Shown in pieces: positions 8,313-16,009 of a stretch of DNA of 21,000 nt. The notes under the pieces are model-generated. The model had not been told where the DNA came from, did not search any database, and was given only the letters and a program-made list of their open reading frames with translations. Where the stretch lies: assembly GCA_030704615.1 (NCBI GenBank), contig JAKLZA010000120.1:1-21000 (forward strand). Direction: 5' to 3'. This stretch comes from Takakia lepidozioides. Lineage: Eukaryota; Streptophyta; Takakiopsida; Takakiales; Takakiaceae. The position numbers and the translations under genes are program-made. Numbering within the stretch: the first letter of the stretch is position 1; each line of letters opens with the position of its first letter.

Positions 8313-9950
8313 GAATGCGGCGCCGCATTTCCGTTAAGTACCATCACGAAGCTACACATCCGTACTTGTTGGAAGAAAATGCGGCACCGCATTTCCGTTC
8401 CACCTTCACATACCTTAGTTGTTGAACGGAAATACGGTGCCGCATTTCCGTCCCACAGCTCCATGTATGAGATTCAGAAGGAAATGCGGCGCCGCATTTC
8501 CGTTCCCACTTCACATACGTTAGTTGATGAATGGAAATGCCGTGCCACATTTCCGTTCGGGAAAGTATAGAGGTCTCACCTGGACAGAAATGCGGTGTCG
8601 CATTTCCGGTCTGGAAAGGTTGAAGGTCTCACATGGATGGAAATGCGGCAACACATTTCCGTAGCACAGCTCCAGGCCGAATATACAAAACGGAAATGCG
8701 GCGCCGCATTCCGTTCGAGAATGTCGGAAGTGCGACTCGAACGGAAATGCGGTGCCGCATTTCTGTACCCGTTGCGCACGATTTTCAGTCAGAATGGAAA
8801 TGCGGTACCGCATTTCCGTTCTGTAGAGTATTAACGTCTGACGCTGGCGGAAATGCCTTCCCGCATTTTCGTTCCACAGCTCCATGCCTCACATACAAAA
8901 CGGAAATGCGGTGCCGCATTTCCGTTTTGGAATGTCGGATGGTGGGACTCCGACGGAAATGCGGTACCGCATTTCAATTCGATGTTTCAGGATATTTCAT
9001 CAGAACGGAAATGCGGTGCCGCATTTCCTTTTAAATCTAATACATTCCGTTCTGGAATGTTGGGAGGTGCGACTCGGATGGAAATGCGCTGCCGCATTTC
9101 AGTTCCGATGGTTCACGATTTCAGTCAGAACGGAAATGCGGTGCCGCATTTCCGTTCTGGAATGATGGTGGTGCGACTCGGATGGAAATACGTTGCCGCA
9201 TTTCAGTTCCGATGGTTCACGATTTTCAGTCAGAACGGAAATGCGGTGCCGCATTTCCGTTCTGGAATGATGAGGTGCGACTCGGATGGAAATACGGTGC
9301 CGCATTTCAGTTCAGATAGTTCACGATTTTCAGTCAGAACGGAAATGCGGTGCCGCATTTCCGTTCTGGATAGTGTGAATGTCTCAACCGGTCGGAATTG
9401 CGCTGTATGAAGCTGTCGGAATCTTACTCGGCTCCAGGCATCAGATACAAAATGGAAATGCGGCGCCGCATTTCCTTTATGGAATGTCGAAAAGTGCGAC
9501 TTTGACGGAAATGCGGTGCCGCATTTCTGTTCCCGTTGTTCATAATTCTCAATCAGAACGGAAATGCGGTACCGCATTTCCGTTCCACCTTCACATACCG
9601 TGCTTGTTGAATGACGGAAATGTGCTGCAGCATTTCTATCCCTCAGCTCCATGCATCAGATACAAATGGAAATGCGGCGCCGCATTCCCGTTCTGGAATG
9701 TCGAAAAGTGCGACTCGGACGGAAATGCGGTGCCGCATTTCTGTTCCCGTTGTTCATAATCTCAATCAGAACGGAAATGCGGTACCGCATTTCCGTTCCA
9801 CCTTCACATACCGTGCTTGCTGGATGGAAATGCGTTACCGCATTTCCGTTCTGGAGAGTATAAAGGTTTCCCCGGACGGAAACTCGGTGCCGCATTTCCG
9901 TCGCTCTGTTGCATGACCAAGATGCAATACGGAAATGCGGCGCCGTATTT
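8313..9950. repeat. Palindrome array 2: 31 units at 52-53 bp period
   Basis: Unit starts are 8313, 8377, 8430, 8482, 8535, 8588, 8641, 8694, 8745, 8798, 8851, 8904, 8957, 9009, 9082, 9134, 9186, 9239, 9290, 9343, 9396, 9456, 9509, 9562, 9618, 9670, 9723, 9775, 9828, 9880 and 9933. Of 30 intervals, 26 are 51-53 bp; the others are 64, 73, 60 and 56. The core is AAATGCGG-YR-CCGCATTT, usually flanked by GG and CC, and often extending further. Spacers of ~35 bp fall into a few recurring types (a TTCACATAC type, a TTCACGATTTTCAGTCAG type and a GTGCGACTCGGA type), sometimes as a ~105-bp dimer (9134-9343). Centres are mainly TG, then CG and TA, with CA rare. The array lies between two divergent genes. 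Confidence 0.93.
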
Positions 9951-10381
9951 CCGTCCACCAGCAATCGACAGAATCACTCGTGACGGGAAATCTGGAACCT
10001 CAATGGGTTGCATTGTTCCGAAACAACACAATTGCGGCCAGTCTTGATGAGCACAACTTGGTTGTCTGACCGTTTTAACCAGCAGTCCTGGCACTTGTCA
10101 GTGCGAACGTTCCTGTCTGCACCGAGAATACTGCTGGATCCACCCTCAGGAGAAACTGTCAGGAGATGTTATTTCGTCGCCGAATCGGCCATCATTGTCC
10201 TACTCACTGGCTATGGAATCAAACCTCCCACCTTCATGCATGTAGCTTGAAACAATACTTTCCACTTCAATGTGCGACTTCCAATCGTCGATGGACTCCG
10301 CAGATCCACTTAGATGGTGCCTGTGAGCCTTGGTCTGTCGCTATACTGAACCTCGCACTTGCCAACTCCGTGCGGTGTTCG
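9951..10381 (+). promoter_or_regulatory. Probable promoter and leader of the transposase gene
   Basis: This stretch follows the last palindrome. The transposase frame is open from about 10166, but its first ~70 residues look unlike protein, so the start is placed at the ATG at 10382. No clear TATA box is visible. An upstream leader exon is possible. Confidence 0.35.
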
Positions 10382-13300
10382 ATGGCTCCGAATTCCTACG
10401 CTATAGTTTGCTGTCCTCCGCAACTTGGGAGAGCCTGGATCCCAAACGAGGGAGGACTTTGCAGAGTGACTGAAACTTACCTTTGTTCCAAATTCAAGCT
10501 CAAACCGGGCACAGTTTATTTGGAAGAAGAAAGGAAGGATGTTCCTGGACAGGTTGACGAGACCATTGTCGTGCTAGGTAACGACGGAGGTTGCGGAATC
10601 GAATGGCACGTTCCCCCGTCAGACACCATCCTGTACCGAGCTGTGGGAATGCCCATTCCCTTTCCGAATCAGTCGCTGCCCACACCATCCACAAAGGAGT
10701 CCGGAAACCGAGAGGCGGCCACTGCCAACAGAGAGGTATGCAACGATAATCATTCCCGACCTGGACCGTCAAGACCCTCCATAGCTTCTCGTGTGGACGT
10801 ATTCGACATTTCCGACGAGGAAGATGATTGCATTGAGGTACCCATGTCCTCCACACGGTCGTTCAAATCCGGCATGGACGTCTCTGTAGGTGCTACGCAT
10901 GTGCCCTCGAGCATAACTCCAACCCGGTCCATTGTGCAGCTCCTACGACAACATCACCTCGATGGTTCTCGCTCCGAGCTGGCTGCTCTCGACTATGCCA
11001 AATTCCCAGTCAGAAAGGTAACTTTTCTGCCTCCCGAAGTCGATGGCAATGTCATCTTCGAGTTTCCACCTGTTTCTTCGTCAAAGAAAGCCTCCGGGAT
11101 GTTAACAGACATGGATCGAAAGCATGACGGACACCCCTGGTGTGTGACGAAGACCAGTAGCACGAAAATTGCTGATGGTGTTCGTGTACGATATGTCCTC
11201 TGTGCGGGGAAGCTGAGGTGCCTCAATCCCACCTGCTTCCACTTTCTCTCCAAAGGAGGGCGGAGAAACGAGACGGATTGGACTGGCACAACGCATCATC
11301 CATTCATTGTCTCCAGCCAAGCTCCTGCGGGTTCTTTCAAGTGTGCACATTGCAAAGAACCACCGACGTGCATGTCCATGTGCAGAGCCAAGCAATATTA
11401 CGTAATCCATTTGCTCCCGGACTTGACTAGAGCTTGCATACACGTTGGGTCCACTGCCACCCCTTGGCGAGAGGCAACATGCGTGAGGCTGTGCAGGAAG
11501 CACACGACATCATAAAAGAGGAGGTGAAATTGAGCCCCGGAGCCAGACCAAAGCAGATTCAGCTGAAGGCAGCCCACAAGATTGCTCTTGGCAAAATCAT
11601 GTCTGAAGATGGTTCCGACCGAGAGCCCTTGACCGAAGACGAGATGCGTGACCTCTTGGAGTCCGTCTCGCACGTTTGTAGTCCGAATGTGCGGAATCAC
11701 ATCGTATCTTGCAAGCAGGAGTTCGGCAGGGGGTCGGACATGTACTCAATCCTGGAGGTGAAACGAATGACTGGATATGACTACATCCAAGGTAGCAGGT
11801 TTCCAGGGCAAGGCAGCGAATCCGATCGTTGTTACATTTTCAAAATGTCGACGTGTGGGCCTGGGAGTGGAGTCGACTTGGTCACTCGCATGACAACTGG
11901 AAACTTGTCGAATGCTTGGGTGATGTTTGATCACATCAAGCGAATTACAAACCATCAGTGGGTGACTATGGGTGCGCATGTTTATGACTATCACTCCAAG
12001 AGGCTCATGACGATTGCAATCTGCGAGATGAAAGGGGAGGACACACAGTCCGAGATGCATCTGTGGGAGGGCATAAACGAGCAGATGGCAAGGGCGGGAT
12101 TGCCAGAGCCCAATTTCAGGGGATTCATGGCAGACAACGCTCAGGCCAACTGGGCAGCGGTGCGGCGTGTGTACGGTGAGGACCCCAATGTTCCAATGGA
12201 GGGGAAAGAGAGATCCTGTGGATTCCATTGGATGCAGAGTCTATCCCACTACACTACCAAATTTGTTGCTAGCTCATTCCAGGCTGAACACCGTGTCCTT
12301 TGTACGGCGTGGAAGGATGCACCCACATTTGATGACGCGGAGGTTAAGTTTGCTATCATCGAGGCTTGGTGGAACACGTCAGGTGCAGTGGAGACAACCA
12401 ATCTGGGAGCATTGCACAGCTGGTTGGGGTGGTGGCATTTTCGGTATCGACAGTTCGGACAGTACATGCGGGAGGTAGGCTGCTGTCAATTTCGTTCATT
12501 TGTCTTTCTGTTACGGACATTTCGATTGGTCCCTCACCGTTGTTTGTGTCCTTCTAGGAGCGGTGCTTGGATTCCGACACGGACATGCCGAACACGAATA
12601 TGGCAGAATCGGTCCACTCCTCCTGGCGAGCGTCTTCTGCCGCACATCTGGTGGACGTAGTGACGGCCACAACGGAGGACATCGACAGAGCAATCATGCA
12701 GCAAGCCACGTACTACAAGTTCCTGAGCGGCAAACAATGGGGCTTTGGGCCGGACAGGGAGGAATTGTTGGTACGAACAGCTTCGAGGTCCAAGAATCCA
12801 GTGAAATGGGCGACAGCATTGCGAGAGAAGATCAAAGGGACGCCTCTGCACCGCAGAGGTGAACACCTAGAGGGGGACGTCCGGACTCGCCCTGTCAGGC
12901 GGAGGATTGAAGAGGAACCCGGGTGCGAAGAGGATTCCTGGAGATCCGACAGGAACATTCGGACAGCACCTCGAGGTCCCGTCATGTTGCCGCACAATGT
13001 GTCTTCCAGCAGTGGAAGCCCAAGAAATTCCAGATCGCCGTCGCCTTCAACCGGGGATTTCGTGCAACAAATTCCCACCGCTCCCTTGCCCCACATTCCG
13101 CCCGCTGTTATGCAGTATGGCCAAGCCATTGTGGAGACGACTGTGTCTGCCTCACAGTGGAGAATTGCTCGCACAAAGCCGTCGTTTCGAGGAAGGTGTT
13201 CCGCAATTCGTGTGGATACACGGCAACGTTGTTTAGAGATGATAAGGAGGAATCCAGATGGGGCTGTCCCTGCTCCTACTTTTACAGGAAGATTTGTCCA

Positions 13301-13987
13301 TGCAAAGTTTGCGGAGGCGACAACCACCCAGTTCTGGTTCTGCAGGCACGACATTATGACTTGCGTGTATGGAAAGCCCAAGTACGGCATACAGACAATG
13401 CCAGAGGCTCCCCCGGTGTGGCCGGTGGAACCAGGCTGCGATCTGAGTCAGGTTGAGGCCGACGCCCTTACCGCCGCAGGATTTCGGATGGTGCAGCGCA
13501 CTGACGTCCCAGACAACCATTTCCGCTTCCACAGCCTCCACCACCGACCCCTGTGAGAGCAAGAACAATGGGACACGACAGCTCTAAGCATCCTACACAC
13601 CGTTGGGGGAAACCGAAGAGGCGGCGACCTCCCTCAAAAGTGAACGAGACAAGGATGGGGAATGCACTTCGGATGAACTGTACAATCCAGAGCTCGACAG
13701 AAGTGCCCCCACCAGGATTCGGGCGTGTGTATCAGATGGCCACGGCGGGCTCAGCTGTTCGCAATGAGGTGTACACCATCACCATTTCAGAATTACCCAC
13801 CTGCAATTGCACCGACTTCCAGATCATGGCGAACAAGGGGGCATCATACTGCCCTTGCAAGCATTTGTACTACGTGTACCTAAAGAGACTCCGTTGTAAT
13901 TCCACAACTCATCACTTCATACATGCACCAGGGTTGAGCCCCCAGGAGGTTCACACTCTTCTGAATATGGATCCAGGGGACCAGTGA
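10382..13987 (+). CDS. Mutator-like (MULE) transposase with WRKY-GCM1-like zinc domain and SWIM finger
   Basis: My model has exons 10382-12474, 12558-13451 and 13535-13987, with two 83-bp GT-AG introns in phase 0; the product is about 1,145 residues. The N-terminal third is unrecognised. Then comes a zinc domain (CLNPTC, FKCAHCKEPPTC, ACIH, HCHP) of WRKY-GCM1/FLYWCH type, as found in many MULE transposases. The DDE-type core shows FMADNAQANWAAVRRVYG (a catalytic Asp followed by an A-x-x-A/V helix), then the C-x-x-H step SCGFHW, and the N-x-AES block (NTNMAESVHSSW) that forms across the first splice. The C-terminus has a SWIM finger, CNCTDF...CPCKH, normal for this superfamily. The frame changes near 11444-11496: either one G is missing in a GGG run, or there is a 53-bp intron. 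I prefer the missing base, because HCHP completes the zinc site. The role is excision and integration of the element by binding its ends. Confidence 0.72.
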
Positions 13988-14766
13988 GCTTGGCTTGCGG
14001 TCCACATACAATGGTACGCCCATCGGATAGTAGAACTGTACTGCTGCCAGTACCTCAGACTCTGGCCACACAAAGGTCCGACATATGTCTTGCCTACCAG
14101 TAACCTGTTTTGATCGAACTAAGATATTACTATATCGTTCACTTGTTTCCACGTGCATGTATTTTTGTATGTTGGAGGGTTCATGTTTTTCTGCTTTCCG
14201 AAAACTTGCTCTCCTCATTCGACCTCCGACAAGGAAATGCGGCGCCGAATTTCCAAGTATCGTCGTAGGTACCCCCAGAGGCGGCCTTCGCCAACACCAA
14301 ACCGCTCCGAAATTTCGCACGTGCGAACCCTAATGCGGCACCCTATTTCCCAGTTCAGTTGCAAACCTTTCCCGCCGAATACCCGAAGAAGACAGAATTG
14401 TGAAGTACTGCAGACTGTATTGGTGCAGACTCCATTGGTTCAATCGCGGCAAAAGGGTCAGCTTCATTCCAATGTTAAGGCATGTAAAACCGCGGAATAC
14501 TCTATACAGGCCAGTATGCGACGTCCTTTTGCAGTGGTATACTGGATTTCCCGTTGCACGGTCACTTATTTCCATGAGCGGATCTATAAAACCATGAGCG
14601 GACTTGTTACTGACGACATATCTTCGCCGCATTACATGATCTGGAACGTCCAAAAACGGCAAGGTCAAATAAAAAACTATTATTTTAATACTTGTTTAAT
14701 CTGCCGCATTTCCAAATTTGGAGGAGTCCGCTCATGAAATCCGCGTATCTTAGACTTCGGCTCACC
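13988..14766 (+). other. 3' flank of the transposase gene and right subterminal region
   Basis: No gene is supported. Two decayed palindromes lie at 14235-14252 (CG centre) and 14332-14349 (CA centre), plus a half-site near 14702. AATAAA at 14668-14673 may end the transposase mRNA, though 680 nt past the stop. A CTATAAAA motif at 14584-14591 lies between two CATGAGC copies (14573, 14593), and another GCTCATG is at 14730. Confidence 0.45.
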
Positions 14767-14824
14767 GCTCATGCGGCTCATGCGGCTCATGGCTCATGGC
14801 TCATGGTTTCTGCTCATGAAATAG
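14767..14824 (-). repeat. Right terminus: inverted repeat plus subterminal GCTCATG cluster
   Basis: GCTCATG starts at 14767, 14776, 14785, 14792, 14799 and 14812. The last 13 bases (GCTCATGAAATAG) are the exact complement of 269-281. The junction with older flanking DNA is at 14824/14825, established by homology of the flank to the relict copy at 17113-17215. Confidence 0.65.
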
Positions 14825-14965
14825 TAAACCTCACACCATGTCTGCAACATCAACAAGGAGAAGGATCAATCCAGGTCTACTTAACATACACCACAATATG
14901 AAGTGAATGCAATAGATTGATAACTTACACTTTGGCCCTCTGTACAGGGACATACGCGCTGCCTT
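14825..14965 (-). pseudogene. Second fragment of the interrupted methyltransferase-like copy (end of exon 7, intron, start of exon 8)
   Basis: On the minus strand this reads the end of exon 7 (encoding a TEGQS-like stretch, 14929 to about 14965), an 87-bp intron with GTAAGT donor and TTGCAG acceptor (14928-14842), and 17 nt of exon 8 before the element interrupts it. Intron length is identical to the relict at 17113-17199 and the sequence is closely similar. It continues at 258-1. Confidence 0.7.
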
Positions 14966-14999
14966 TCTTTCAAGTCCTGGCATTTCAGGATGTTAGAGG

Positions 15000-15985
15000 C
15001 CTCAGTGGTTTAGGGAAATGGCCCTAATTTCCGTCAGGCTCCGAAAATGGCTAAGAGTCCCTCGACTGGCTGGCCAAACGGAAATTCGGACGCATTTTCC
15101 AGTTCCAGGCCTATGCGTTCAGGGACTTAGCCATTTTGGGCGCTAAGTCCTAGACTGGCTGGCCCCTAAGTGGAAATCATTTTCGGCGCCATAATTCCAT
15201 TTTAAGGCCCTATTTGCCGTTCAGGACTGAGCCATTTTCGGCCTAAGTCCCTATGTGGCTGGCCGCAACTGAAATTCGCGCCGTTTTCCATTCTAGGCCC
15301 TATTGCCGTTCAGGGACTTGCCATTTTTCGGGCTAAGTCCCTGACTGCTGCCCTGACTGGAATTTCGGCGCCCTTTTCATTCCAGGCCGTATTGCCTTCA
15401 GGGACTTAGCCATTTTCGGGCTTACGTCCCTATACTACGGGCCCCTGAAGTGGAAATTCGGCGCCATAATTCAAAACAGTTCCAGGCCCTATTGCCGTCC
15501 AAGGACTTTTAACCATTTTCGGTCTACATTCCCTCGTGGCTGCCAGGAACTGAAATTCGGCGCCGTTTTCCAGTTCTCGCCCATTGCCGTCCAGGACTTA
15601 GCCATTTCGGGCTAAGTCCCCTGTGTGGCTGGCCCGAACTGGAAATTCGGCGGCCGTTTTCCATTCTAGGCCCTATTGCCCGTCCAGGGACTTAGCCATT
15701 TTCCGGGCTAAGTCCCTCGGTGCTGGCCCGGAACTGGAATTCAGGCGCCCGTTTGCCAGTTCTAGCCACTATCCGCCAGGGGACTTCGCATTTTCCGCGG
15801 GCTAAGTCCAGACTGGCTGGCTCTGAACTGGAAATTCGGCTCCCTTTTCCATTCCAAGCGTATTGCCGGTAGGGACTTAGCCATTTTCGGCTAAGTCCCT
15901 AGACTGGGTGCCCTGAAGTGGAATTCGTGTCCATATTCCATTGTGTAGTCCTATTGCCTTTCAGGACTTACCATTTTTCGGACCT
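15000..15985. repeat. Degenerate tandem satellite, about 92-bp period, 10-11 units
   Basis: The landmark CCATTTT recurs at 15131, 15232, 15321, 15410, 15513, 15602, 15696, 15788, 15881 and 15971 (intervals 89-103). Each unit holds two self-complementary blocks: GGGACTTAGCC...GGCTAAGTCCC, able to form an 11-bp stem with a short loop, and GGAAATTCGGCGCC followed by TTTTCC, which resembles the element palindrome with CG centre. Units differ by many one-base indels. No gene is visible. Confidence 0.85.
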
Positions 15986-16009
15986 CATTTGTTGTTTTCA
16001 TGAATGCAT

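Larger units (their letters stand above)
259..14824. mobile_element. Giant Mutator-like (MULE) element carrying a ParB-methyltransferase gene and a transposase gene
   Basis: The element is about 14.6 kb. Its outer ends share CTATTTCATGAGC as a perfect 13-bp inverted repeat (269-281; complement at 14812-14824), and each end has six copies of a CATGAGC motif. The left end has ten more bases (GGGGGGGCTG, 259-268) that also occur at a related terminus at 18545 but not at 14824, so the left boundary is uncertain by about 10 bp. The flanks are two pieces of one older gene copy; aligned to the uninterrupted copy near 17200 they overlap by roughly 9-11 bp (about 248-258 and 14825-14836). That is what an eroded MULE target-site duplication would give, although identity is poor. 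The cargo is an unrecognised small ORF, a ParB-methyltransferase gene, two palindrome arrays and a MULE-type transposase. Confidence 0.6.

Noticed and set aside
8313-9950. CRISPR array
   Set aside because: The regular repeat-spacer layout imitates one, but the repeat is a full palindrome, spacers recur in a few types, units are degenerate, the host has introns and no cas gene is present.
8258-9964. Overlapping ORFs over array 2
   Set aside because: Same cause as array 1: the palindrome lacks stop codons in every frame.
13452-13534. Frameshift between transposase core and SWIM finger
   Set aside because: An 83-bp GT-AG intron in phase 0 with a pyrimidine-rich end (CTTCCACAG) explains the frame change.
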